Assembly (NCBI GenBank): GCA_947259115.1 | Contig: CAMYKS010000001.1 | Span: 60,237-124,236 of the forward strand | Length of the DNA stretch: 64,000 bases | Direction of reading: 5' to 3' | From: an uncultured Desulfobulbaceae bacterium | Lineage (GTDB): Bacteria; Desulfobacterota; Desulfobulbia; Desulfobulbales; BM004 | In this document: positions 1 through 7,853 of the stretch, piece by piece | How the letters are laid out: each line of letters opens with the position of its first letter | Position numbering within the stretch: the first letter of the stretch is position 1 | Made by a program: the position numbers and the translations under genes | The notes under the pieces: generated by a model | What the model was told of the DNA's origin: nothing | Databases searched by the model: none | Seen by the model: the letters and a program-made list of their open reading frames with translations, nothing else

Positions 1-755
1 ATAATCATCCTGGAATCATAGCTGATGGCCAGCAGTATAAAACTGGCGCCAAGGATGACCCCTCCCTGAAAGCCTCCTCCTGGACTATGGTGGCCATGTG
101 CTACCACATAGAGGGCAAAGAGCTGGATAAAGGGAACGAGCTGCCTGGCAACAAAGCGGATAATAGTATCCGGGTATCCTGCAGAAATGACATGGGGGTC
201 AGGGAGGTCACAACGGTCATCTTTTTTGTAACGCCGCAAGATTGCTATGACGGCCAGGCCGGCTGTGAATATAACCGCTGTCTCAAACATGGTGTCAAAG
301 CCCCTATAATCAGCCAGGACTGAAGTAACCATGTTTGGTACATTTGTATCGTGGAGTGTCTGGGTAATGTAATAAGGCGAAACATGGAGACTGGCCGGCG
401 TAAAAGGATTGGCAAAACCTGGAAAATCTTTTTCGGCAATTACGAGAACCAGCCCGGTGAGCAATGCCGCCACCAGGCCAACCGCTTTGGAGAGCCCGCG
501 CCCGGACTTACGGAACCCAACTCTTCTGGTAGTTTGATGGACCGCGGCAATAAAAAGGACTGTGCTGACTCCGGCTCCCACCGATGCTTCAGTAAAGGCG
601 ACATCCACCGCTCCCATCTCGGTCCACAGAAGACACATCAAAAAGCTGTAGGCCCCGAAAATAATAGCCGCACTGAGCAGATCCTTGACCATTATGGTTG
701 CAAAGGCGCAGATCACAATCAGGGTCAGTATGGAGAGATCAAGCTGCCAGATCAT
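1..755 (-). CDS. Mrp/Mbh antiporter subunit, MbhD-MnhB type fusion (partial, runs off window start)
   Basis: About 251 codons are open from an ATG at 755, one base after the mnhG-like stop, to the window edge. The N-terminal half is hydrophobic and carries the MGAVDVAFTEASVGAG signature of the DUF4040/MbhD family. After a linker, a segment with FALYVVAHGHHSPGGGFQGG matches MnhB/MrpB. Such fused subunits occur in Mrp-type Na+/H+ antiporters and related membrane-bound hydrogenases, where they form part of the ion-translocating membrane arm. It is the fourth gene of an E-F-G-B order, and further Mrp subunits are expected beyond the edge. The family call is firm; the ion specificity is not visible. 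Confidence 0.85.
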   Translation of the reverse strand, partial: MIWQLDLSILTLIVICAFATIMVKDLLSAAIIFGAYSFLMCLLWTEMGAVDVAFTEASVGAGVSTVLFIAAVHQTTRRVGFRKSGRGLSKAVGLVAALLTGLVLVIAEKDFPGFANPFTPASLHVSPYYITQTLHDTNVPNMVTSVLADYRGFDTMFETAVIFTAGLAVIAILRRYKKDDRCDLPDPHVISAGYPDTIIRFVARQLVPFIQLFALYVVAHGHHSPGGGFQGGVILGASFILLAISYDSRMI

Positions 756-756
756 A

Positions 757-1083
757 TTAGCTTTCTTCCTCCGGTTTTTTAGTCCAGGGTTGAATGCCAG
801 ACTCATAGCCGGCGTCAATAATAGCATGGGTGGCCGTGGGGCTTGCCATAAAGATGAATACGCCGATCAGGAGAATTTTTATGGCAACCAGCAGGTTGGC
901 CAGGTTCATTTCATGGAAGTTATAGAACACCAGGGCCAGGAGCATTATCAGCGAGGACAGGGTATCCCCTTTGCCGGCCGCATGCATTCTGGAATAAAAA
1001 TCAGGGAAACGCAGGAGTCCGACAGTTGTTGCAAAAAACAACACAAGCCCGGAAACAGAAAGGAGAATAACGATAATATCCAT
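757..1083 (-). CDS. mnhG: Na+/H+ antiporter subunit G (MnhG/MrpG)
   Basis: This 108-residue protein has about three membrane helices and the family signature LLRFPDFYSRMHAAGKGDTL near residues 23-42. MrpG is a small membrane subunit of the multi-subunit Mrp cation/proton antiporter, which exports sodium using the proton gradient. The ATG overlaps the last base of the preceding subunit F gene, and the next gene begins one base after its stop, so the cluster is translationally coupled. The C-terminal tail is hydrophilic, ending in KKPEEES. The length is normal for the family. Confidence 0.93.
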   Translation of the reverse strand: MDIIVILLSVSGLVLFFATTVGLLRFPDFYSRMHAAGKGDTLSSLIMLLALVFYNFHEMNLANLLVAIKILLIGVFIFMASPTATHAIIDAGYESGIQPWTKKPEEES

Positions 1084-1391
1084 TATTTGTCCTCCTTGCG
1101 GAACCTGTAACCATAGCCCTTGGGATTAAGGTTCTTGTGATGGTGAAAATAGCGGGAAGCGGCAATGGTAACGATAAAGTTTAGCAGGGCATAAGCCAGG
1201 GCAATATCAATAAACATGTCAACCCGGTGGTAAATGGTGCCGATTATTACCAGAAGAATGGTGGTCTTGGTGCCGATCACGTTAACGCCCATGATCCGGT
1301 CAATGGCAGTAGGGCCATGGATCGCTCTGTGCAATGTCAGAAGCATCAAAAAGCAGAGAACAACGCCTATGCCGATAAAAAAAGAATCCAT
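1083..1391 (-). CDS. mnhF: Na+/H+ antiporter subunit F (MnhF/MrpF)
   Basis: This 102-residue membrane protein has three predicted helices and the conserved GPTAIDRIMGVNVIGTKT segment of MrpF. A longer frame opens at 1436. I chose the ATG at 1391 because it follows the stop of subunit E by one base and gives the usual MrpF N-terminus. Subunit F works with E and G in the Mrp antiporter membrane complex. The C-terminus is basic (FHHHKNLNPKGYGYRFRKE), which suggests a cytoplasmic end. Confidence 0.92.
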   Translation of the reverse strand: MDSFFIGIGVVLCFLMLLTLHRAIHGPTAIDRIMGVNVIGTKTTILLVIIGTIYHRVDMFIDIALAYALLNFIVTIAASRYFHHHKNLNPKGYGYRFRKEDK

Positions 1392-1392
1392 A

Positions 1393-1872
1393 TCAGTCCC
1401 TTTCAAAAACATTTGCCAATCGGTCTTCCATTTCACCTGGAAGTCCGGCAGCAGCCTTACGGCTTATGGCATGCACATAAAAAACCTGGTCGACAATCCG
1501 GATCGTTATTGTACCCGGAGTCAGGGTAATTGAGTTGGCCAGGGCAACCTTGGCAAGATCTGTTTTCAGTTTAGTTTTGAAGGTGACAATTGTCGGGTCA
1601 ATCTGGTCTTTCATCTTTGGATGCAGAGCCAGAAAAGTTACATGCAGGGTGGAGAGCCCTATCTGATATAGGAGCCATGGAAGATACAGCAGAAAGCGTA
1701 TGCCAACAGATAGCTTGCCTGGACCTTTTGTCTCATGCATGAAAAGGTCGGCAGACATAAAGGAGACCAGCGCGCTGGAAATTACACCGAGAGTCAAATG
1801 AAAAAGGTCGAATTTGCCTGACAGCAGAATCCAGAACCCCATCATGATGATAAATGTGTAAACCTTGCGCAT
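1393..1872 (-). CDS. mnhE: Na+/H+ antiporter subunit E (MnhE/MrpE)
   Basis: This 159-residue protein starts with two membrane segments (residues about 5-45) followed by a soluble domain carrying NSITLTPGTITI, the hallmark of MrpE, and later the VHAI segment. MrpE is an accessory subunit needed for assembly of the Mrp antiporter. It is the first Mrp gene of the run on the minus strand. It lies only 67 bp after the SLC13 permease gene, so co-transcription with that permease is plausible and would couple a sodium-driven carrier to a sodium-export pump. Confidence 0.92.
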   Translation of the reverse strand: MRKVYTFIIMMGFWILLSGKFDLFHLTLGVISSALVSFMSADLFMHETKGPGKLSVGIRFLLYLPWLLYQIGLSTLHVTFLALHPKMKDQIDPTIVTFKTKLKTDLAKVALANSITLTPGTITIRIVDQVFYVHAISRKAAAGLPGEMEDRLANVFERD

Positions 1873-1939
1873 ATCTTTACTGTGATTTTTGCTGTTTAAA
1901 TATTCAAGCTATTTGCAACCGCAAACTCTTTCCTTTTTG

Positions 1940-3745
1940 TTAAATACCATAAAAGAAATAGAGCATCGCCATCATAACAATCATATAAAGGATGGTCATT
2001 CCGGTGCCGGCTCTGAAGTAATCAATAGTTTTGTAACCACCCGGACGCATGATCAAAGCATTGACCTGGTGGGTAGGAAGAACAAAGGTGTTTGAGCATG
2101 CCACCCCGACAACCAGTGCAGCCATCCGTGGATCAGCTCCGGCAGTGATAGCCATCTTCATGGCCAGCGGCACCATGAGTACCGTAGCGCCGACATTGGA
2201 GGCCACCAGGGTGAAAAAAGAGGTCAGCAACCCGATAACCGTAAGCAAAACAATGGGAGAAACCGTGCCGATGGCGTCCATGATTGAATTGGCGATAAAG
2301 GCGGCGGCCCCGGTCTTTTCAAAGGCTATTCCCAAGGGGATAAGGCCGCCCAGCAGAAAGACCGTCATCCAGTCCACCGAATTGTAGGCCTCGTCAACGG
2401 TCATAACCCGGGTGAGGATCATGCCCAGTGCTCCGGCAAGCAAGGCAATAGAAAGCTGCACATTAAAGAAGAGAATCATAACTAAAGAAAGGCAAAGGCA
2501 GCCGACCGCAATTTTGACCTTTTCGGTTCTGATGATTTCGCCCTGGACCTCTTCTGTAAAAACCAGGTCCGGTTTGTCCTTCAGGACATGAAACCTTTCC
2601 CAACGCCCCTGGAGCAGTAACGCATCGCCCGGCTGCATGACGATATCGGACATACCGGCGACAAAAACCTTGTTACCCCTGAAAATGGCCAATGGATTGA
2701 CTTGATAGCGCTTGCGGAATTCAAAATCCTTCATGGTCTTATGGGCCAGTTCCGACCTTGGAGTGATAATGCCTTCAATAATGCCGGCATTATTGGGTGA
2801 CAGGTCTTCGGCAAAGCTACTAAGGTCTTCCCGCAGTTCCCAGCCGAAATTCCCAGCCATTTTTTCAACAAATTCACGGGAACCAACCACCGCTATATCA
2901 TCACCGGCAGTGATTTCAGTCTCCATTTTGGGGTAGTAAAATTTTTGCTTGTGCGTATTCTGAGAGACGGCCACCACTGTGGTAAAATAATGCGGGCGGA
3001 TGGAAAGCTCTTCAAGAGTTTTCGGGCCACTAAAATTTTCAGGCACATGCAGTTCAAAAAGAGTGCCCATGTCGCGGTAAGTGTTCTGCAGAATAACCGA
3101 CATGGGGCCGCTTGTCTCTTCTCCCTGTCCACTCGGCAGCACAAAACGGCCCAGCAATATGAAGTATATGAGTGCCGCAATAGTTAAGGCAACGCCGATA
3201 GGTGTGACGGCAAAAAGCCCGAACGGTTCTATATTCGGGTCCGTAATCTTCATAACATCGTTTAAGAGGATCAAAGGGCTGGAACCGATCAGGGTAATGC
3301 AGCCGCCGATGATGGCGCAATATCCCATGGGGATCAGTATTCGGGAAACCGGGATGCCGGTCTGCCTGCCGATGCGCCTTGCTGCAGGCATGAACAAGGC
3401 TGCTGCGCCGATATTCTGCATAAAACTTGAAATAAAGGCCACGGTGGAGGAAATAAGGGTGATTATTCGACTTTCGCTTTTGCCGGCAAATTTGAGGATG
3501 ACACGCGCCAACGAATTCATGGCCCCGGTTTTGTCAAGGCCCGCTCCAATAATAATGACCGCTATAATAGAGACCACCGCGTTACTGGAGAGGCCGCTGA
3601 TCGCTTCTTTTGGTGTAACCAAACCAAGTAGCGGCAGGATGACCATCATGATAATACCGACCACGTCGACCCGCACCCACTCGAAAATAAACATAAGAAT
3701 GGCCACAACAAGCACAGCCATAACAATCATAATCTCTGGTGTCAT
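1940..3745 (-). CDS. SLC13/DASS family permease with two TrkA-C domains
   Basis: This 601-residue protein has about eleven membrane segments in two halves (residues 1-200 and 420-601). A cytoplasmic block near 220-400 contains two TrkA-C (RCK_C) repeats, for example DDIAVVGSREFVEKM and GDALLLQGRWERF. The architecture is that of DASS-family carriers often labelled sodium:sulfate or dicarboxylate symporters. C-terminal NTFVLPTHQVNALI is a conserved second-half segment. In a sulfur-metabolising organism sulfate or another oxyanion is a reasonable substrate, but sequence alone does not settle it. It sits between the stress-protein genes and the mnhEFGB run, and a dyad element lies about 65 bp upstream of its start. 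Confidence 0.85.
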   Translation of the reverse strand: MTPEIMIVMAVLVVAILMFIFEWVRVDVVGIIMMVILPLLGLVTPKEAISGLSSNAVVSIIAVIIIGAGLDKTGAMNSLARVILKFAGKSESRIITLISSTVAFISSFMQNIGAAALFMPAARRIGRQTGIPVSRILIPMGYCAIIGGCITLIGSSPLILLNDVMKITDPNIEPFGLFAVTPIGVALTIAALIYFILLGRFVLPSGQGEETSGPMSVILQNTYRDMGTLFELHVPENFSGPKTLEELSIRPHYFTTVVAVSQNTHKQKFYYPKMETEITAGDDIAVVGSREFVEKMAGNFGWELREDLSSFAEDLSPNNAGIIEGIITPRSELAHKTMKDFEFRKRYQVNPLAIFRGNKVFVAGMSDIVMQPGDALLLQGRWERFHVLKDKPDLVFTEEVQGEIIRTEKVKIAVGCLCLSLVMILFFNVQLSIALLAGALGMILTRVMTVDEAYNSVDWMTVFLLGGLIPLGIAFEKTGAAAFIANSIMDAIGTVSPIVLLTVIGLLTSFFTLVASNVGATVLMVPLAMKMAITAGADPRMAALVVGVACSNTFVLPTHQVNALIMRPGGYKTIDYFRAGTGMTILYMIVMMAMLYFFYGI

Positions 3746-3809
3746 TTCTTTCCGTTTCTCCTTTTTATCTATAAAATAAATTCTTAAAAGGGTTTCTCTT
3801 TAGCGCGAA

Positions 3810-3825
3810 ATGAATGGGTATTCAA
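3810..3825. promoter_or_regulatory. Dyad element ATGAAT-N4-ATTCAA upstream of the SLC13 gene
   Basis: The sequence ATGAATGGGTATTCAA is a 6+4+6 inverted repeat with one mismatch, about 65 bp upstream of the permease start at 3745. The same element occurs at 12375-12390 (perfect arms) and 12180-12195 (one mismatch) upstream of the TauE permease gene. A shared operator is inferred; the binding protein is unknown. Confidence 0.5.
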
Positions 3826-3863
3826 TCAATAAATAAAATGAACATATAAAAATATTGAAATAA

Positions 3864-3878
3864 GTTGCAAAATACAAC
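3864..3878. promoter_or_regulatory. Dyad GTTGCAAAATACAAC, related to the upstream sites at 5489-5593
   Basis: This 15-bp imperfect palindrome (GTTG...CAAC) reads GTTGTATTTTGCAAC on the other strand and differs at two positions from the site at 5579-5593. It lies about 120 bp upstream of the SLC13 start. It also sits just beyond the hairpin at 3879-3910, so part of it could instead be the tail of a terminator for the stress-protein operon. Confidence 0.4.
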
Positions 3879-3910
3879 ACCCCGGCCAGATTATATTATC
3901 TGGCCGGGGT
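3879..3910 (-). terminator. Strong GC hairpin downstream of the stress-protein operon
   Basis: A perfect stem of twelve pairs (ACCCCGGCCAGA against TCTGGCCGGGGT) with an eight-base AT loop lies 69 bp after the stop of the USP-like gene on the minus strand. The bases that follow in that direction are T-rich but interrupted (TGTTGTATTTTG), so it is a probable but not textbook terminator. It would separate the stress operon from the SLC13 gene. Confidence 0.6.
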
Positions 3911-3978
3911 GAATATTGCGTGCCCTAAACAGCAGGCTGCGATTTATTTAATCAGCAAAAAGCCAAGGAAGTTTTTTC

Positions 3979-4545
3979 TTATACCGCTGCGCCATGATAG
4001 CTGCCCAGGTCAAAAACTGGGATGGAGACCGAGCCATTTGCTTTTTGGGCCAATTCAGGGTCCGGTTCAGTCAACACATAGCGCATACCGGGAAGTTGGG
4101 TCTGCAGTTTATGCACCACATCATCCAGTTGCCCAATTTCAACAAGATGGTCGATAGGCACGCCGGCTTGCTCTGCCCGTTCCTGCAACGTGCTAAAATT
4201 CTGTTTGCTTTGATTTTTGAAAAGAGCTGTTGCCTCTTCTCTCCTGTCATCAGGCAGCGAAAGGGGCGCGTTTGTGGAATTCAGCATCACAAGTTCAAAG
4301 TCAAGCCTTTTTGCCATATCAAAAGAGTAGTTGACAAGTATTTCGGAAAAGCTTTCTTCTGAACCCACAACCAGAATTTTACGATTGCCCTTGGTTTTGT
4401 CGATCATGGCGCGAGCGGTTGTATGCTCGCCTGCTTCGGCAAATGCAGCAGCAGCAGCAGAGTCCTGCAACACGGTTTGTTTGCGCTCCTCAACCCTGAC
4501 CTCTTGTTCTTTTTTGTTTTTCTTAAACCAGTTAAATAGTGCCAC
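3979..4545 (-). CDS. Universal-stress-protein-like protein with N-terminal FAEAGE motif
   Basis: This 188-residue protein starts at a GTG preceded by AAGGGGGC. After a basic, hydrophilic N-terminus (FNWFKKNKKEQE) comes AAAFAEAGEHTTARAMI at about residues 33-49. A divergent UspA-like fold follows, with strand ILVVGSEESFSEILVNYSFDMA and helix-strand alternation to the end. The canonical USP nucleotide-binding G-2x-G-9x-G(S/T) signature is not evident. The FAEAGE segment recurs in the next two genes upstream in the same operon, which suggests a shared interaction surface. Function is unknown; a stress-signalling or permease-regulating role is inferred from context. Confidence 0.7.
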   Translation of the reverse strand: MALFNWFKKNKKEQEVRVEERKQTVLQDSAAAAAFAEAGEHTTARAMIDKTKGNRKILVVGSEESFSEILVNYSFDMAKRLDFELVMLNSTNAPLSLPDDRREEATALFKNQSKQNFSTLQERAEQAGVPIDHLVEIGQLDDVVHKLQTQLPGMRYVLTEPDPELAQKANGSVSIPVFDLGSYHGAAV

Positions 4546-4606
4546 TTTTTTGCCCCCTTAATATAATATTAAATTTTTTCTAAAAAAATTGGTTAGTTGT
4601 TTTATC

Positions 4607-5116
4607 TTATGAGTCATTTTGAACCATAACCAATGGAATGGATAATGCATCGGTTATAGATCGAATCATTTTTTTAATTTTTCGGTCACTTATATCCCTG
4701 TCTTTTTCACCAGGCGGGTCATATACAGCAATTACCACATCTTTATGCTCTTGCACAAAGCGAACGATCTCCTCGCTGGGGTTCCCGGATTTCATGGTGA
4801 GGTGACAGGGTATCCCTGATTTTTCAGATTCAGGCAGCAGTTTATTAATATTTTTTAATGCTTCATTCATCAGGTCATTAGCTGTTTCATACTCTCCGGC
4901 CTCGGCAAAAGCAGCAGCCATCATTGAACCTTCGAAAAACAGTTTCGCTTGATTTGCGCTGTTTTTTGCTTTTGCAAGAAAGCCGTTTACGTTCTGCGAC
5001 CTGATAATCTGCAGGACGTTCAATTCCGCTTTAATTCTTGTGCACAGTTCAACAGCATAGTTAAATGCTTTTTTATCAGGGGTGATACCATCAATGGCTA
5101 ATAAAACTTTTTCCAT
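4607..5116 (-). CDS. Universal stress protein with an inserted FAEAGE motif
   Basis: This is 169 residues from the ATG at 5116. A longer frame opens at 5266, but the USP fold begins exactly at MEKVLLAIDG, and GGGAG lies just upstream. The first strand-helix unit (residues 1-45) is typical UspA, and the C-terminal half has SGNPSEEIVRFVQEHKDVVIAVY. Between them, around residues 66-85, is MMAAAFAEAGEYETANDLM, the same motif found in both flanking genes. USPs bind nucleotide or act as regulatory partners of transporters. The operon is predicted to use the sigma-54 promoter at 5394-5409. Confidence 0.85.
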   Translation of the reverse strand: MEKVLLAIDGITPDKKAFNYAVELCTRIKAELNVLQIIRSQNVNGFLAKAKNSANQAKLFFEGSMMAAAFAEAGEYETANDLMNEALKNINKLLPESEKSGIPCHLTMKSGNPSEEIVRFVQEHKDVVIAVYDPPGEKDRDISDRKIKKMIRSITDALSIPLVMVQNDS

Positions 5117-5150
5117 GTGTTCGCTCCCGCTTCTGTGATGGATACGTTGC

Positions 5151-5324
5151 TTACACCCGTAACTCAGGCCGCTGTTCGGTCTTCCTGACCCTGGTTTCCG
5201 GTCGTCGCTCTCTGGTTTTATTATCGAGCAACTCAATAGCAGTCTTCTCTTCACCGGCCTCGGCAAAGGTGATAGCCATCATAATTCTGTCCCATAAGTT
5301 GAGCTCTTTCGTCTTGTGTTCCAT
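5151..5324 (-). CDS. 57-residue protein consisting mainly of the FAEAGE motif
   Basis: A strong GGAGG lies eight bases before the ATG at 5324, so that start is preferred over the ATG at 5339. The protein reads LWDRIMMAITFAEAGEEKTA near residues 10-29, then a very basic, arginine-rich tail. It is the first gene after the sigma-54 promoter and precedes two USP-like genes that contain the same motif. The product may be an adaptor that binds the same partner as those proteins. No catalytic domain is visible. It is not a shadow frame: the motif is conserved with its neighbours and the ribosome site is good. Confidence 0.75.
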   Translation of the reverse strand: MEHKTKELNLWDRIMMAITFAEAGEEKTAIELLDNKTRERRPETRVRKTEQRPELRV

Positions 5325-5393
5325 TGTTAAGTCCTCCATTTCAAATTAGTATGTGTTTTTGAGTAAACATTTTTACATATTTACTATTGTTAC

Positions 5394-5409
5394 AGCAATG
5401 TTTGTGCCA
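5394..5409 (-). promoter_or_regulatory. Sigma-54 promoter of the stress-protein operon
   Basis: On the minus strand the sequence is TGGCACAAACATTGCT, which matches the -24/-12 consensus TGGCACGN4TTGCW with one mismatch and the exact GG-N10-GC spacing. The predicted transcript would start near 5383 and leave a leader of about 60 bases before the ATG at 5324. Three GTTGCA dyads lie 80-200 bp upstream, the usual place for enhancer-binding sites. Confidence 0.85.
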
Positions 5410-5488
5410 AATATGAAATATTTATCTAATTTATTGATATTGTTGATTTTTATAAAATATTTAAAAGAAGAAGAGAACGTGGCGAGGT

Positions 5489-5593
5489 GTTGCATCGTGC
5501 AATGCTGTTTTTGAGCTTATATTAAATTTATTAATAAAATTAATATGTTAAATTCTGTTGCATTTGCATAATAACAATGTTGCATTTTGCAGC
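5489..5593. promoter_or_regulatory. Cluster of GTTGCA-N-TGCAAC dyads (candidate enhancer sites)
   Basis: Three related palindromic elements are visible: GTTGCATCGTGCAAT (5489-5503), GTTGCATTTGCA (5557-5568) and GTTGCATTTTGCAGC (5579-5593). The last matches the element at 12258-12272 upstream of the TauE gene in 14 of 15 positions (opposite orientation). They sit upstream of the sigma-54 promoter at 5394-5409 and before the receiver-Lon gene on the other strand. The rest of this 441-bp divergent gap is AT-rich, and no clear promoter for the receiver-Lon gene was seen. Confidence 0.6.
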
Positions 5594-5765
5594 ATAACAA
5601 TAGTATGTTCTTGCGTTGCGATATTAATATTTTAAATATTTACTTGTTGGGATGGAAAAAAGTCAAGACAGATGATGCTCGTTTTGTGCCGGCTCTATAA
5701 AGAGCCTGGAAGTGCCCAAAAACAAAAGAAAATTAAGGGTCAGGAACCAGAGATGAGGAACGGGA

Positions 5766-7790
5766 ATGGGACTATTCAAAAAGCGTGATGTGCTTGGCAG
5801 CGAAGAGCCGGGTGATACTCTCTCCGAGGTTGAAGAACTACGGAAGACACTGCTCAACGCTAAAATGGGGCAAAATGTTTTAAAAATAGCGCTGAAGGAG
5901 ATCGAAAGACTCGATAAAACAAATTCTTCTGCCACTGAATACACCATAGGGATTAATTATCTTGAATATCTAGCAAGTCTCCCGTGGAACATGATGACTG
6001 AAGATAATCTTGATATTGATCGGGCCCAGAAAATTCTAGATGCAGAGCACTATGGATTAACGGATATTAAAGAGCGTATTCTGGAGCATCTTGCGGTCAG
6101 GAAATTGAAGCTATCCAGCAGTCAAACAGTACTGGTTGTTGATGACGAAAAAATTGCCCGGCGGAATCTGAGGCACGTACTTTCCAAGGATGGTTATGCT
6201 GTCACAACTGCCTCAAGCGGTACGGAAGGCTTGGAACTCCTGCAGAAAAAACGTTTTGCTGTTGTAATTACTGATTTGAGAATGCAGGATGTGGACGGCA
6301 TGGAGGTGCTGGAAAAGGCCAAAGCCGGAGACCCCGAAGTCGAGGTTATCATGATCTCCGGTTATGCAACCACGCCGACCACTGTTGAAGCCATGAAGAA
6401 AGGATCGTATCATTTTCTAGCCAAGCCTCTGGAGTTGGATGAACTCAGGGAAATAGTCAAAAGGGCCATGGAGGAAAAGGATACGCAGATTAACATCAAG
6501 GGACCGGTTCTCTGCCTTGTGGGGCCTCCCGGCACCGGCAAGACATCCCTGCAGAAATCAATTGCCCGGAGTCTTGGTCGGAAATTAATTAGAATTTCCC
6601 TGGCTGGCATGAAAGACGAGGCAGAGATCAGGGGCCACAGGCGCAGCTATGTCGGTGCCTTACCCGGCAGAATTATTCAGGAAATTCGTCGGTGTGGTTC
6701 AAGGAACCCTCTCATCATGCTGGATGAAATCGACAAGATTGGCCAGGATTTTAAAGGAGATCCTGCTTCAGCTTTACTGGAGGTGTTGGATCCCTCTCTG
6801 AATACACATTTCACCGATAATTATCTTGATGTTCCGTTTGATTTGTCCCATGTCATGTTTATTGCTACAGCCAATACGGTAGGTTCCATCCCGGCTCCCC
6901 TGCTGGACCGGCTTGAACTCCTGCATCTTGCCGGTTATACCGAGGAGGAAAAAGAAAAGATAGCCTTTGATTTCTTGATTCCCGAAGAAATTGAAGAAGC
7001 AGGACTTGCAAGTGAACCACCAATTTTTACTCCGGATGCGGTGCAAAAGATAATCCGGGAATACACCAGGGAAGCAGGCCTGAGAAACCTGCAAAGACAG
7101 ATTGCCGCCATCTGTCGAAAAGTAGCCCGTGAAACAGTAAGCCAAAACAAAAAGAAGCTGAATTTAGAGGTGACACCCGGGCAGGTAGAAAAATACCTGG
7201 GCCCCAGGAAATATTTTTTTGAGCTGGCAGAAACGCAAGGACAAATCGGGGTGGCTACAGGTCTGGCACAGACCGAATCGGGCGGCCAGATTATTTTTAT
7301 TGAAGTCACTACCATGACAGGCAAAGAAAGGCTGATCATGACCGGTTCCCTTGGGGAGGTCATGAAAGAGTCAGCTCAGGCTGCATTAAGTTATATCCGC
7401 AGCAATGCCAAGCTTTTTCAGATTCCGGAAGATTTTTTTGAAGATCACGATATCCATATTCATATCCCTGCCGGAGCGATCCCCAAGGATGGACCTTCAG
7501 CAGGATTGACCATTGCAGTTGCCCTGCTTTCATTATTTACAAAAAGGCCAGTCAGGAGAGATGTCGCCCTGTCAGGCGAACTGACCTTGAGCGGGAGAAT
7601 ATTACCGGTTGGCGGAGTGCGGGCAAAATTATTGGCAGCCAGACAGGCTGGCATAAAGACTGTGATTCTGCCTTTGCTCAACGAGCCGGATCTGAACGAT
7701 GTTCCTGGAGAAATTATGGGAGATTTGAAAATAATGACTACTGATGAAGTAGGTAAAATTGTTGATGTGGTGCTCGGCAGCCACCCATAG
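5766..7790 (+). CDS. Lon-type ATP-dependent protease with an internal response-regulator receiver domain
   Basis: This 674-residue protein lacks the usual Lon N-terminal substrate-binding domain. Residues 17-114 are the Lon helical segment (EYTIGINYLEYLASLPWN, HYGLTDIKERILEHLAV). Residues about 121-235 are a complete receiver domain with DDE at 126-128, phosphoacceptor D170, a switch serine in MISGYAT and K220 in LAKP. The AAA+ module follows: Walker A GPPGTGKT 253-260, Walker B LIMLDEID 316-323, then DRLE. The C-terminal protease domain has catalytic Ser578 in PKDGPSAG and Lys621 in GGVRAK. All key residues are present, so it should be an active, phosphorylation-controlled Lon. AGGA lies just before the ATG. 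It is followed by a histidine kinase and an NtrC-type regulator, the likely phosphodonor system. Confidence 0.93.
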   Translation: MGLFKKRDVLGSEEPGDTLSEVEELRKTLLNAKMGQNVLKIALKEIERLDKTNSSATEYTIGINYLEYLASLPWNMMTEDNLDIDRAQKILDAEHYGLTDIKERILEHLAVRKLKLSSSQTVLVVDDEKIARRNLRHVLSKDGYAVTTASSGTEGLELLQKKRFAVVITDLRMQDVDGMEVLEKAKAGDPEVEVIMISGYATTPTTVEAMKKGSYHFLAKPLELDELREIVKRAMEEKDTQINIKGPVLCLVGPPGTGKTSLQKSIARSLGRKLIRISLAGMKDEAEIRGHRRSYVGALPGRIIQEIRRCGSRNPLIMLDEIDKIGQDFKGDPASALLEVLDPSLNTHFTDNYLDVPFDLSHVMFIATANTVGSIPAPLLDRLELLHLAGYTEEEKEKIAFDFLIPEEIEEAGLASEPPIFTPDAVQKIIREYTREAGLRNLQRQIAAICRKVARETVSQNKKKLNLEVTPGQVEKYLGPRKYFFELAETQGQIGVATGLAQTESGGQIIFIEVTTMTGKERLIMTGSLGEVMKESAQAALSYIRSNAKLFQIPEDFFEDHDIHIHIPAGAIPKDGPSAGLTIAVALLSLFTKRPVRRDVALSGELTLSGRILPVGGVRAKLLAARQAGIKTVILPLLNEPDLNDVPGEIMGDLKIMTTDEVGKIVDVVLGSHP

Positions 7791-7853
7791 CTGTGATTGC
7801 AGAGAGAAATTCGGGTTATTTTTTACATTTAATATTACTGGATATGTTTTCAT

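Noticed and set aside
87..782. Plus-strand frames of 78 and 143 codons at the window start
   Set aside because: They are antisense to a clear MbhD-MnhB type gene on the minus strand.
3081..3779. Plus-strand frame of 232 codons inside the SLC13 gene
   Set aside because: It is the antisense of a conserved permease and has no domain features.
5481..5493. TGGCGAGGTGTTGC as a sigma-54 promoter for the receiver-Lon gene
   Set aside because: The spacing between GG and GC is nine, not ten, and it overlaps a GTTGCA dyad.
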